The notes: generated by a model not told the origin, from the letters alone. A DNA stretch of 64,000 nt from Saprospiraceae bacterium (GCA_013001595.1 JABDMH010000093.1:124001-188000), one strand, 5' to 3'; numbered from the stretch's first letter, positions 1-8,791 are shown. Translations and numbers: made by a program.

Positions 1-489
1 TTGGAGTTTTTCTTTTGTGAAGTAGATGCCCAAATTATTGGAATGTATGCCCGTATGTAGCGGAGATGCCCAAAACTCAACGTGATATGCCTGATTAGGA
101 ACCAGGGGTTTTTTCAAGTTCACCTGAATATACTCTCGACAATGGGGCTTACCATTTGTACATCCGAATGCTGTAATACCAACCATGTGATTGCCAGATC
201 TTGGCTTTTTTCTGCCAAAACCTTTTTCCTTCCACGACTCTGGTACACGAATATTCGGTCCATATACGTCTGGTGATGCCTCAGATGCTGAACTCCAATC
301 CTTAACCAAGGAAGTGAAGTCAGAACCTCTATAAAACCACCCATGCGGTAGAATGGAAAAGGCCTCAAACCCACTGTTAGGAACGAGATTTTCTTGATCA
401 TTCTCGGGTTTCGCAGCACTCACCAACAACATTATAGCGAGCAAGCAACAACCAAAGAAACCCACTGTCTTATAGTGTACAGTTTCCAT
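1..489 (-). CDS. Secreted protein, N-terminal part (OmpA-family type); runs off the left edge
   Basis: An open frame of 163 codons reads leftward from an ATG at 487-489 and continues past base 1 without a stop, so only the N-terminus is seen. Residues 1-26 form a signal peptide with a long hydrophobic stretch. The mature part begins with an NLVPNSGFE motif and continues with PHGWFYR, VKDWSSASEASPDVYGP and CREYIQVNL. This is the galactose-binding-like N-terminal module I know from large Bacteroidota outer-membrane or secreted proteins, many of which end in an OmpA peptidoglycan-binding domain. That this one is OmpA-type is inference, because the C-terminus lies outside the window. It is divergent from the aldehyde dehydrogenase at 635, with a 145-base spacer holding both promoters. 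Confidence 0.75.
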   Translation of the reverse strand, partial: METVHYKTVGFFGCCLLAIMLLVSAAKPENDQENLVPNSGFEAFSILPHGWFYRGSDFTSLVKDWSSASEASPDVYGPNIRVPESWKEKGFGRKKPRSGNHMVGITAFGCTNGKPHCREYIQVNLKKPLVPNQAYHVEFWASPLHTGIHSNNLGIYFTKEKLQ

Positions 490-634
490 CAGACTTTGAT
501 AACTAGATTACGTGATCCTTATTTAAACGACATCAAATAAATGATTGATGACATGAAAAACCAGATCAAAATATTAACTTATTCAATCACCTTACACCAT
601 GTAGATCCGCACTTCAAATTAAAGAACGAATAGA

Positions 635-2161
635 ATGGACAAGGAATTTCTTCAAACACTACAAATTGACCAGCATAATCATGGCAGCATTGCAGGGTTT
701 GACACAATGGTCGGAGACGAGGAAATATCATCCTCTTCTCCTGTCGATGGAACTTTGATAGGTCGGGTATCGCTAACCGATGCTGGAAATTATGAAAAAA
801 TCGTGATAAGAGCACAATCCGCCTTTGAAGAGTGGCGTAGATGGCCTGCTCCCAAGCGGGGATCTGTCATACAAGCATTTGGTCAACTGCTGCGAGATCA
901 CAAGGATGCGCTGGGTAACCTGGTATCTTATGAGATGGGCAAAAGTATTCAAGAGGGTCTTGGAGAAGTGCAAGAAATGATAGACATCTGCGCTTTTTCA
1001 GTGGGGTTATCACGCCAACTTTACGGATTGACCATGCACTCAGAGCGACTCGATCACCGAATGTATGAACAATGGCACCCCTTGGGAATAGTCGGCATCA
1101 TCAGTGCATTTAATTTTCCTGTAGCTGTCTGGTCTTGGAATGCCATGGTGGCCATCGTATGTGGTAATGCGTGCATTTGGAAAGCATCGGAAAAAACACC
1201 ATTGTGTGCTGTGGCATGTCAGAAACTTTTTTGCCAGGCAGCTAAAGCTTTGGGAGCTCCCGCTGCGATTTCTTGCATCATAACTGGTGATCACAAGCTA
1301 GGTAAGATGCTGACTGCAGACCAACGAATCTCACTTGTATCAGCGACTGGAAGCTCAAAAATGGGTAAGTCCTTGGCGCAAACCGTAGCGGCAAGATTAG
1401 GTAGGTCACTATTGGAACTAGGTGGCAATAATGCCATGATTATATCAAAGCATGCCGATATTGATATTGCCATTAGAGCGGCTGTTTTTGGAGCAGTAGG
1501 CACAGCCGGTCAACGCTGCACGAGTACTCGTCGACTGATAATACATCAAGACCATTATGATCTTATTAAGGAGAGATTAAAAATGGCATACAGCCAAATA
1601 CGTATAGGAAATCCACTTGATCCTTCTATGCATATGGGTCCATTGATTGATAGAGACGCAGTGCATGCATACCTTGAAGCCATAGAGATCGTCCAAAGAT
1701 TTGGTGGCAACTTTATTGTCTCAGGAGGGGTCATCGAAGGAAGTGGTTTTCAAAGCGGCTGCTATGTACGTCCTTGTATCGCGGAGGTTGAAAATCATTA
1801 TGACATCGTTCAAAAGGAGACCTTCGCACCCATACTATATTTAATAAAATACCAAAGTTTAAAACAAGCCATTCAGCTACAAAATGATGTGCCTCAGGGG
1901 TTATCCTCATCAATTATAACCGAATACCTGAAAGAAGCGGAACTATTTCTCTCCGCATCTGGATCCGACTGTGGTATTGCGAATGTAAATATTGGTACCA
2001 GTGGAGCTGAAATTGGCGGAGCTTTCGGAGGGGAGAAGGAGACTGGTGGAGGACGCGAAAGTGGGTCGGACTCTTGGAAATCTTATATGAGGAGGCAAAC
2101 AAACACAATCAACTATGGAACAACTTTACCGTTATCCCAAGGCATTACCTTCGATTTTTAA
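635..2161 (+). CDS. ALDH7-type aldehyde dehydrogenase (alpha-aminoadipic semialdehyde dehydrogenase, AmaB/antiquitin-like)
   Basis: This 508-residue NAD(P)-dependent aldehyde dehydrogenase has the usual family length. The catalytic Cys is at 295 (GQRCTSTRR) and the general base Glu at 261 (LLELGGNNA). The substrate-specific C-terminal block GSDCGIANVNIGTSGAEIGG, followed by GGEKETGGGRESGSD, is the signature of the ALDH7/AmaB group. That group oxidises L-2-aminoadipate 6-semialdehyde (piperideine-6-carboxylate) in lysine breakdown and also detoxifies other aldehydes. No other lysine-catabolism gene is in the window, so the physiological substrate is inferred from family. It is transcribed alone, and its last 17 bases overlap the 3' end of the convergent GH13 gene. 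Confidence 0.9.
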   Translation: MDKEFLQTLQIDQHNHGSIAGFDTMVGDEEISSSSPVDGTLIGRVSLTDAGNYEKIVIRAQSAFEEWRRWPAPKRGSVIQAFGQLLRDHKDALGNLVSYEMGKSIQEGLGEVQEMIDICAFSVGLSRQLYGLTMHSERLDHRMYEQWHPLGIVGIISAFNFPVAVWSWNAMVAIVCGNACIWKASEKTPLCAVACQKLFCQAAKALGAPAAISCIITGDHKLGKMLTADQRISLVSATGSSKMGKSLAQTVAARLGRSLLELGGNNAMIISKHADIDIAIRAAVFGAVGTAGQRCTSTRRLIIHQDHYDLIKERLKMAYSQIRIGNPLDPSMHMGPLIDRDAVHAYLEAIEIVQRFGGNFIVSGGVIEGSGFQSGCYVRPCIAEVENHYDIVQKETFAPILYLIKYQSLKQAIQLQNDVPQGLSSSIITEYLKEAELFLSASGSDCGIANVNIGTSGAEIGGAFGGEKETGGGRESGSDSWKSYMRRQTNTINYGTTLPLSQGITFDF

Positions 2162-3623
2162 TGTGGTAAATCACACTCTTATATCCGGGTAATGCAACGG
2201 TAATCTGCCCTTCTCTATGGTCATTGACCAACGCTCCGTTATTATTGAGCACCTCCGAAATCGCCGTGTTTTCCTGCAATGCTATACTCAACTTGACTTG
2301 GTTAAAATGAGGTTCTGTATTGATCACAACCAGTAAGCGTTCATGTCGATGAGTCCACTGCCATGAAAAGATAGCTTCGGGAGCTCCCTCCAAATGATAC
2401 CATTCCCATGATCCATTCTTAAGGATCTCATTTTGTATGACAGGAAGCAGGACATTATAGTGGTGGTATTGACATGGACATGGAATATGATCAGCATTGG
2501 CAGGATTGACAGTGCATGGACAAGGGTCCTCCGGAAAAGATGTTCCCATCTGTACCGGAATCCTCATTCTGCGTCCCTCCCATTGCCCATCGTAGAAAAG
2601 TTTCATGCCTGGTAGGGTACTCATCATGACCGAAGCCATGCGTGACCGGCCTTCTCCTAGCTCCAACAAAGAGCGATCTTCATCGTGGTTTTCAATAAAT
2701 CTTACTGACTTCTCCTGATAAGTGAGGTCCCCTGACAGATGAGCTTTAATATCATGATTGGACCGCGATCTTAGCAAGTCCATGAGCTTTTTATCGTAGG
2801 TATAATCAAAGCCCATCTGCTGTAACTGCCATTGGGTGTCCCAATAAGCTTCAGCTATGAAGATGAATTCAGGATTTTGTTCCTTAATCGTAGGTATGAC
2901 TGTCTTCCAAAAAGCTTCGGGCGCATTGAGGTGACTGAGATCATGCCAAGTCTTCTCAAAAATTTCTGGAAGGATCAACATTGCCATATCACACCTTACT
3001 CCATCGCAAAATTCTGAGAGCATATGAAGTCTTTCTGTCATAAATAAATGAGCCTCTTGGACAGAATAGTTGATCTGTACGGTATCAGTCCAGGCAGGAA
3101 AATACGGATCCTTGCCATGGGCAAAATAGCGGTCTCTACTTTGATAGATTGTAAAAGAATCCCTTTCAAATTGTTCTTTACTCGCTTGCAGAAAGACATC
3201 TGGGTGTTTGTGGATTAGCGAACTCTCGGCATTGAAGTGATTGGGGATAAAATCTAGAATCAGACCCATGTTGTTTTCGTGAAGTACTGAGCGGATGCCA
3301 CCTAAATCCTCGTTTTTTCCCAGATGGCTTGATACCTGATAATCTTCAATGGCATATGGAGATCCGTAGATATCATCTTTGGTCCATTCTGGGCTAATGC
3401 GATCATAGGCTTTTACTAAATCTGGGTGAAAACAATACTTCTCAATGGAACTTTTTGTGGTTTCCCAAACTCCCATCAACCACACTAAGTCGACACCCTT
3501 GGATCGGAGGTCACGCCAATATTCGGTCGGCACATCTGTCAGTTTAGCGTGAGCACCGAACTGCTTAATCCAGGACCTAGTATTGATCTCGTAGGTGATT
3601 GGGTTCTTGACTTTCATCTCCAT
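2145..3623 (-). CDS. GH13 alpha-amylase-family glycosidase with a CPC/CPC cysteine insertion
   Basis: A 492-residue cytoplasmic protein (no signal peptide) with a glycoside hydrolase 13 TIM barrel. Conserved region I is DFIPNH (124-129). The nucleophile is Asp212 in GVRCDMA, the acid/base is Glu258 in IAEAYW, and the transition-state Asp314 is in ENHDED. A small beta-sandwich domain C follows. The best guess is an enzyme acting on alpha-glucans or maltosyl units inside the cell; hydrolase or transglycosidase activity cannot be decided from sequence. Between barrel and domain C, residues 366-386 carry two CPC motifs (Cys368, 370, 382, 384) that I do not know from other GH13 enzymes. It starts 15 bases after the alkaline phosphatase gene on the same strand, suggesting cotranscription, and overlaps the ALDH gene at its 3' end. 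Confidence 0.85.
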   Translation of the reverse strand: MEMKVKNPITYEINTRSWIKQFGAHAKLTDVPTEYWRDLRSKGVDLVWLMGVWETTKSSIEKYCFHPDLVKAYDRISPEWTKDDIYGSPYAIEDYQVSSHLGKNEDLGGIRSVLHENNMGLILDFIPNHFNAESSLIHKHPDVFLQASKEQFERDSFTIYQSRDRYFAHGKDPYFPAWTDTVQINYSVQEAHLFMTERLHMLSEFCDGVRCDMAMLILPEIFEKTWHDLSHLNAPEAFWKTVIPTIKEQNPEFIFIAEAYWDTQWQLQQMGFDYTYDKKLMDLLRSRSNHDIKAHLSGDLTYQEKSVRFIENHDEDRSLLELGEGRSRMASVMMSTLPGMKLFYDGQWEGRRMRIPVQMGTSFPEDPCPCTVNPANADHIPCPCQYHHYNVLLPVIQNEILKNGSWEWYHLEGAPEAIFSWQWTHRHERLLVVINTEPHFNQVKLSIALQENTAISEVLNNNGALVNDHREGQITVALPGYKSVIYHIKNRR

Positions 3624-3638
3624 CCTATTAGCCGAGAT

Positions 3639-4736
3639 CTAAGGTTGTAATAGCCGTCGTATTTTGCTATAGATCTCTGTATTATCGTACACACCTGAAA
3701 ACATATTTGCACCCGGACCATAGGCAAAAACGGGCACCATGGTTGCTGTGTGTTGCTTCGTTGAAAATGCAATGTCTAGTTTGTGTTTTTCTTTTTCACC
3801 GATTATGGAGAGACCTCCCGTCTCATGATCGGCTGTGACAATTAGCAGCGTTTTGCCGTCCTTTTTTGCGAAGGTTAACATATTGTGAATCACAGTATTA
3901 AATTCTGCAATTTCATCTAATACCATTTTAACTTCGTTTGCGTGTCCACCCCAATCAATTTGGGACGATTCAATCAGGTAAAAAAAGCCCTGGTTTGATT
4001 TGTTGTTAAGATACTTTACACCAATATTGCAGGCATCAATGAAATAATCACGGCCGGCCATGTGTGAAAGGGGCTCCGAATCGGCAGTGAAGTAAGCTAA
4101 GTTTTTTTTGGGGCTAATACCAAGTTCTCTCAGTTCGATATCCAGATAAGTATTGACTTGATAGTTCCTTTCTTCCAACTCTTCAATGAGATTTCGGGTA
4201 TCATTTTGTCTCCTATCAAAATACTTCTTACCTCCACCCACAAGAAAGTCTATGTCTAGGTTTAGGTAATCACTTGCTATTCCTTCGTTCATAGATCGAA
4301 ATTCTTGGTAAGTGACAAAAGCTGCAGGTGTGGCATGTGTTAGTGAAGAAGTGACCGTGATTCCGGTGGGCATATTCATTTCTTCAGCTATTTCTATCAA
4401 GGATTGTGGGGCTCTTCTAATATGATCACTACCAAAGGCATTATAGTTTGCTTTTACACCTCTGGATATTGCGGTAGCACTGGCAGCCGAATCTGTGATG
4501 AGCTCATCCTTGCAGTGCGTTTTTTGCAACCCTACATATGTAAATTCTTCTAAAGCTAGATTCTTTCTTGAGGAATAAAGAGCAGCTGAAATCTGAGACA
4601 AACCCATTCCGTCACCTATCAGCAAAATGATATTGTTAGGTAGATCAGGAAGTGTGTTGGTGATTTGACCTGTTCGTACCGTAGAACAAGACAATAGAAA
4701 AATAAGCATTGTTAGAATGGGAAATCTCGGCAACAT
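3639..4736 (-). CDS. Alkaline phosphatase, lipoprotein
   Basis: A 365-residue PhoA-superfamily phosphomonoesterase. The N-terminus is a lipoprotein signal with lipobox LLSC and acylated Cys17, so it should be anchored in the envelope. Metal and nucleophile motifs are visible: LIGDGMGLSQ with Asp42, DSAASATA with nucleophile Ser83, and TADHETGG near the C-terminus supplying the Asp/His zinc ligands. It would release phosphate from organic esters outside the cytoplasm. It is shorter than E. coli PhoA (about 450 residues) but within the range of Bacteroidota homologues. It lies just upstream of, and on the same strand as, the GH13 gene. No PHO-box-like operator was recognised. Confidence 0.9.
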   Translation of the reverse strand: MLPRFPILTMLIFLLSCSTVRTGQITNTLPDLPNNIILLIGDGMGLSQISAALYSSRKNLALEEFTYVGLQKTHCKDELITDSAASATAISRGVKANYNAFGSDHIRRAPQSLIEIAEEMNMPTGITVTSSLTHATPAAFVTYQEFRSMNEGIASDYLNLDIDFLVGGGKKYFDRRQNDTRNLIEELEERNYQVNTYLDIELRELGISPKKNLAYFTADSEPLSHMAGRDYFIDACNIGVKYLNNKSNQGFFYLIESSQIDWGGHANEVKMVLDEIAEFNTVIHNMLTFAKKDGKTLLIVTADHETGGLSIIGEKEKHKLDIAFSTKQHTATMVPVFAYGPGANMFSGVYDNTEIYSKIRRLLQP

Positions 4737-4805
4737 CTGGGTTTTACGTCTTCTGAATACTATATATCATAAGTTTGTAGCGGGAAAATAGTTTAAATAT
4801 ATCAT

Positions 4806-5797
4806 ATGAAATACCGGCTATCTTCTTGTGCGATTTTGGGTTTGGTGTTGACAATCTCGACGATAGCTACCATTCAAAGCGGAGCATCGCAAAAGAAGTT
4901 GTCTCTATTTACTTTTTTAAGTTTAGAAAGAGATGTCAGTATCCAGTTGTCATTTGATGTTGCCCATTTCAAATCAAATAAACTAAAGTCAGAACCTTAC
5001 AACGGGCTTTTTTCGATCTACAGTACAGCCAAGAATAATTTAGTTCTTGGCTGTGAAGTCCTGATTCGGGGAGACTATCGACGTAAGCACTTTGATTTTC
5101 CTCCTTTCCATTTAAACTTCGATAGAAGTCAATTAAAAGACATGTCGTTCAAGAAGGTCGATGATTTCAAGTTCGTGAGTCATTGTATGAATAAGAAGGG
5201 ATCTGCTCAAACATTGATCAAGGAATACTTGGCGTATCAGATCTATGCAACTTTAACAGACTATGCATATCAAACCTTGTTGTTACCAATAAGCTATCTA
5301 GACATTACCAATGGCAAACGAAAGGAGTCTTTTGTAATTATGCTGGAAAGTGATGATGATCTCGTAGGGAGGCTTGGAGCAAAATGGTCAAAACAGGACA
5401 TTGGCAAACCAGAACTGATCGACGCTTATTCCTATGAAACTTTTGCCTATTTCAATATCTGATTGGAAACAGGGATGTGAATATAGAGACAGGAAAAAAT
5501 GTAAAACTAATAGATTCGGATATTGGTTTGATTCCGGTTCCATATGATTTCGATTTTTCTCTGTTTGTAGATGCTCCTTACGCTTATCCGAGTGAAGCAG
5601 ACAAAGTATCTCGAATCCATACCAGTTTAGTTAAAAATAGGCCAGTCACGGAAGTAGTCATTGCCAAATTTCAATCTAAAAGGAAAGACATCTTTTCCTT
5701 GATCCAGAGAGTACCCCATTTAAAGAAGACCGAACGAAAAAAATGCGGACAGGAAATAGCGAACTTTTACGAGGTGCTTCCATCTTTATTTAAGTGA
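4806..5797 (+). pseudogene. CotH-kinase-like protein of unknown function, interrupted by a one-base frameshift
   Basis: Two adjacent frames together encode one protein of about 330 residues. The first (4806-5462) has a signal peptide (MKYRLSSCAILGLVLT...) and a domain with LIRGDYRRKHFDFPP and IKEYLAYQIYATLTDYAY. It hits a TGA at 5460-5462. The second frame, shifted by -1, resumes the same protein with LFQYLIGNRDVNIETGKNVK and IPVPYDFDFSLFVDAPYAY, and ends at 5797. Bacteroidota homologues read through this point as an uninterrupted ALFQYxIGN segment. The break is best explained by loss of one T around 5448-5450. The blocks resemble the CotH kinase-like fold, but I do not assign a function. A sequencing error is an alternative to a genuine mutation. 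The 3' end overlaps the convergent mazG-like gene by 31 bases. Confidence 0.7.
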
Positions 5798-6129
5798 GGG
5801 TTTGTCTTATGCCGTTCAGCATCTCTAGTTGTTTTTTTATCTATGTTTTGTTGCATAGCTGCGGTCAAATCAATGTCCATTTGATTGGCCAAACAAGTGA
5901 GTACAAATAAGACGTCTGCTATTTCATCGGTCAACCGTTTTCGTTGATCTTCTTCAGTTATTTTGTGCTTAAATGACTGCTGACCATATATACGAGACAT
6001 CAAGCTGGCCAACTCTCCCACTTCTTCCATGAGTAAGGTCATATTTGTCAGCTCATCGAAGTAGGCAATACCATATTTCTTAATCCACTGATCAATCTGA
6101 TCTTGTAATGATTGCAGCTGAAGCATCAT
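5767..6129 (-). CDS. MazG-like nucleotide pyrophosphohydrolase
   Basis: A 120-residue all-alpha NTP-pyrophosphatase of the single-domain MazG type. The magnesium-binding signature is present as EEVGELAS and, about 30 residues later, DEIADVLFVLTCLANQ. Such enzymes hydrolyse (d)NTPs to monophosphates and sanitise the nucleotide pool; the exact substrate cannot be read from sequence. The gene is last in a minus-strand run with dtd (start overlaps the dtd stop as ATGA) and the SRAP-like gene. Two adjacent ATG codons (6127-6129 and 6124-6126) are possible starts. Confidence 0.85.
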   Translation of the reverse strand: MMLQLQSLQDQIDQWIKKYGIAYFDELTNMTLLMEEVGELASLMSRIYGQQSFKHKITEEDQRKRLTDEIADVLFVLTCLANQMDIDLTAAMQQNIDKKTTRDAERHKTNPHLNKDGSTS

Positions 6130-6578
6130 TCTTTGTTTTTACTGTCTATGAAAATGGTGACTGGTCCATCGTTTATCAAAGATATTTGCATATCTGCGCC
6201 AAATTGTCCCGACTCAACTTTAGTGTCCATATTGGTGGAAAGAGCTTCAAGAAATGATTGATAGAGTGGCTGGGCTATGGAAGGCGGAGCTGAGCGAATA
6301 AATGAGGGACGATTGCCTTTTTTAGTACTTGCATGGAGGGTAAACTGACTTACGATGAGCATGGATCCGCCAACATCTTTGACTGTTAGATTCATCTTTT
6401 GATCCTTATCGGAGAAAATACGCATTTGGCATACTTTACGTACGAGCCACACAACATCATCTTGAGCATCGTCGGTTTCAATACCTAGGAATATCAGCAA
6501 ACCATGACGTATGGAAGCAGTTATCTTTCGCTCGATGTTAACATGAGCAGATTTGACGCGTTGCAATACGATTCGCAT
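6126..6578 (-). CDS. dtd: D-aminoacyl-tRNA deacylase
   Basis: A 150-residue protein matching the DTD family over its whole length. It begins MRIVLQRVKSAHVNI and contains the SQFTL active-site motif and the NDGPVTI cross-subunit motif. DTD hydrolyses D-amino acids (and Gly from tRNA-Ala) off mischarged tRNA as a homodimer. It lies between the SRAP-like gene (2-base gap) and the mazG-like gene (4-base overlap), so the three are very likely one transcript devoted to metabolite or damage surveillance. Confidence 0.95.
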   Translation of the reverse strand: MRIVLQRVKSAHVNIERKITASIRHGLLIFLGIETDDAQDDVVWLVRKVCQMRIFSDKDQKMNLTVKDVGGSMLIVSQFTLHASTKKGNRPSFIRSAPPSIAQPLYQSFLEALSTNMDTKVESGQFGADMQISLINDGPVTIFIDSKNKE

Positions 6579-6580
6579 CG

Positions 6581-7228
6581 TTATTTAAAAAGAGTTAGTT
6601 CCTCAATAGCTTCATTATGCAGCATTCGATCCTTGAAGCCTTTGATCATGGTTTTTGCTGGAGCTTTTTGCTTGTCAAGAGCGACAGAAGGATTGGCTTC
6701 CAGGAGTTTTATGGCTTCTTTGGCATTCAGGTGAGATAACCAGGTTTTCGTTTCCTCTTTGTCAAAAATCAATGGCTCTACTTCAGCAAGCCTTGACAAA
6801 TTTTGTCGAGCAGGTCTGGTTATCAATGTACAGACATACTTATCTTCCTCAATTGGAAAGTAAACACAAGGAACAAACATTGGAGTACTGTTAACTTTGC
6901 GAATTCGATAGGGAATGCGTTGATCTTTGTGCCAACAATAATAGCTATCTAGGGTTGCCACTGCTCGCTGCTTACGAAAAGCCATTCTAAAAGTCGGCTT
7001 AACATGAATACGATGAAAATTAACTTGTGGAAGATTTATCGATCTCTTATCAGGATCAGGATTCAGACCCCAGGATGCAGCAACGTTTTGACCCGCCTTG
7101 TTTAAGATTATTGATATGTCATCATGTAGATCAATAGCATAAGAGTGAATGATACTGTTTGCCATCTCAACATCGCCAAGATGTTCCTGGAAGTCACTTT
7201 TTGTGACTATGGACGATAGTCTTTTCAT
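6581..7228 (-). CDS. SRAP (YedK/HMCES)-like protein lacking catalytic residues
   Basis: A 215-residue protein with the layout of the SOS-response-associated peptidase family. It has ASWGLNPD at 51-58, an NFHRIHVKPTFR block at 70-81 that aligns with NARAET, DSYYCW at 94-99 aligned to DGYYEW, and LITRPA at 135-140. The hallmark catalytic Cys2 (MCGR start) is absent. A stop codon lies immediately upstream of the ATG, so no longer N-terminus is possible. The active-site Glu is replaced by Cys98, and the C-terminal HxRMP histidine motif is replaced by LSRLAEV. It therefore should not form the DNA-protein crosslink at abasic sites typical of HMCES/YedK. Family membership is my reading of pattern and order; the function is unknown. 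Confidence 0.6.
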   Translation of the reverse strand: MKRLSSIVTKSDFQEHLGDVEMANSIIHSYAIDLHDDISIILNKAGQNVAASWGLNPDPDKRSINLPQVNFHRIHVKPTFRMAFRKQRAVATLDSYYCWHKDQRIPYRIRKVNSTPMFVPCVYFPIEEDKYVCTLITRPARQNLSRLAEVEPLIFDKEETKTWLSHLNAKEAIKLLEANPSVALDKQKAPAKTMIKGFKDRMLHNEAIEELTLFK

Positions 7229-7717
7229 TTATTTGTAGCTTTCTTGACACCTATTCTAAGAACGCAAGGTAATAAGTAAAATTACAAACATCAAAAGAAT
7301 TAAACACATATAAAATAATAAATATCAAATTTTTATGCATAATACATTATTATAATGTATGTGGAAAAAGTTAAACATACCTTGGTGATATCTGTATGTT
7401 CTAAACAGGTCAGCTTATTTGAGGTTAGTTATGTCAATTACCATATGCCAATCACCCATTTAGTCCACAACTATTATGGCTAAGTGAACGAGAAATGATC
7501 GATTTATTACCAACATAAGGCTTTGGTTCATATAGGTTAAGATGCTTTACGAAACTGACTGACAAGGTGTTAAAGAGATAAGAGTTGTTAATAACGAATG
7601 CCAAAATGTTATATACATCAATCCTTACTATATCTGGCAAAACTTATCTACATATTAACAGCACTGATGATAATGATAAGGTCTGAAAATTATACATCTG
7701 AATCATAATACATAGGA
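7229..7717. other. AT-rich divergent intergenic region with two inverted repeats
   Basis: This 489-base stretch separates the SRAP-like gene (leftward) from heme A synthase (rightward). It is strongly AT-rich and I see no convincing gene. The longest frame inside (7452-7640, minus) has no recognisable features. Two inverted repeats stand out: ATACATTA with a 3-base loop and its complement (7342-7360), and AACATAC/GTATGTT arms of 7 bases around 13 bases (7374-7400). They share the ACATA/TATGT core and could be operators or RNA hairpins. Promoters for both flanking genes must lie here, but no unambiguous Bacteroidota TTTG/TAnnTTTG pair was found. Confidence 0.5.
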
Positions 7718-8791
7718 ATGGATGTGAATAAATCTTTAGTTCGAAGGAGTATCACTATATGGTTGATATTGGGAATAGTATTGATATACTTTCAGGTGAT
7801 CATTGGGGGCATTACCAGATTGACTGGGTCTGGACTTTCCATCACAAAATGGGAGATCGTAATAGGTACTTTGCCACCATTGAGCAATGATGCTTGGAAT
7901 GAAGTTTTCGATTTGTATAAGGAAACGCCGCAATATCAGAAGATTAACGAAGGCATGACAATGTCTTCTTTCAAGTTCATTTATTTCTGGGAGTATTTAC
8001 ACCGGCTCTGGGCGAGAAGTATGGGATTTGTCTTCATCGTCCCTTTCCTTGTTTTTTGGAAAAAGGGTTGGTTATCGAAGGTGATGATGAGGAAACTGCT
8101 TGTCGTGTTTTTCATGGCTGGATTGGTAGGTCTTTTTGGCTGGATTATGGTGGCGAGTGGCTTGATTGAGAGACCCTGGGTAAATGCCTATAAATTGGCG
8201 ATACATCTGAGTCTCGCTCTAGTGGTTTTGGGATACTTATTATGGGTTTTTTTACAGTATCGTTATCCCAGAGAGGACATTGAGGCTAGGTTACCAGGAC
8301 TTAAGTACTTCCTTGTTGCTATGGGAATCCAAATATTTTTGGGGGGTATCATGTCTGGTGCAAAGGCTTCATTGGTATATCCTGAATGGCCGGATTATGG
8401 TGGATCCTGGTTGCCTGCTGTATTGCTAGAAAGAGGAGTCTGGAATGTGGATAACTTTGTTAATTACGATTCCAGTCCCTTTTTGGCGGGACTTATACAG
8501 ATTTGTCATAGATCACTTGCTTACATACTGATAATCAGCGGTATATATATTTTGATAAAACATAAACGACTGATTACAAGCGACCGATTATGGTTCATTC
8601 CTGGCATGTTGGTAACCATGTTAATAACGCAGGCGGTTCTGGGAATCTTGGTGTTATACGGTAGTAAAAGTACCGTGCCTGTATTCCTGGGGATTGCACA
8701 TCAAGTTGTAGCCATAGCAATTCTCTTATGTACCATTATTATATACTATTTTAGCGATCGGTCGGGCCGTAAAGTAACAGCAAGTATCTAA
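7718..8791 (+). CDS. ctaA: Heme A synthase (COX15/CtaA family)
   Basis: A 357-residue polytopic membrane protein with about eight transmembrane helices in two four-helix halves. The family heme-ligand histidines are seen in EYLHRLWAR, KLAIHLSL, QICHRSLAY and GIAHQVVA. The opening motif IIGGITRLTGSGLSIT is highly characteristic. The enzyme converts heme O to heme A for aa3-type cytochrome oxidase in the cytoplasmic membrane. No oxidase genes lie nearby, so it is a detached member of that pathway. The alpha/beta hydrolase follows 14 bases downstream on the same strand. Confidence 0.93.
   Translation: MDVNKSLVRRSITIWLILGIVLIYFQVIIGGITRLTGSGLSITKWEIVIGTLPPLSNDAWNEVFDLYKETPQYQKINEGMTMSSFKFIYFWEYLHRLWARSMGFVFIVPFLVFWKKGWLSKVMMRKLLVVFFMAGLVGLFGWIMVASGLIERPWVNAYKLAIHLSLALVVLGYLLWVFLQYRYPREDIEARLPGLKYFLVAMGIQIFLGGIMSGAKASLVYPEWPDYGGSWLPAVLLERGVWNVDNFVNYDSSPFLAGLIQICHRSLAYILIISGIYILIKHKRLITSDRLWFIPGMLVTMLITQAVLGILVLYGSKSTVPVFLGIAHQVVAIAILLCTIIIYYFSDRSGRKVTASI

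Noticed and set aside
120-419. Minus-strand frame of 99 codons near the left edge
   Set aside because: It lies in a different frame inside the truncated secreted-protein gene (1-489), which has a signal peptide and recognisable motifs. This one has none.
5440-5462. Programmed -1 ribosomal frameshift in the CotH-like gene
   Set aside because: No X-XXY-YYZ slippery heptamer is in the zero frame and no obvious downstream stem was seen. A one-base loss explains the join more simply.
7452-7640. 62-codon minus-strand frame in the AT-rich spacer
   Set aside because: No recognisable motif, no good start context, and composition expected by chance for an AT-rich spacer.
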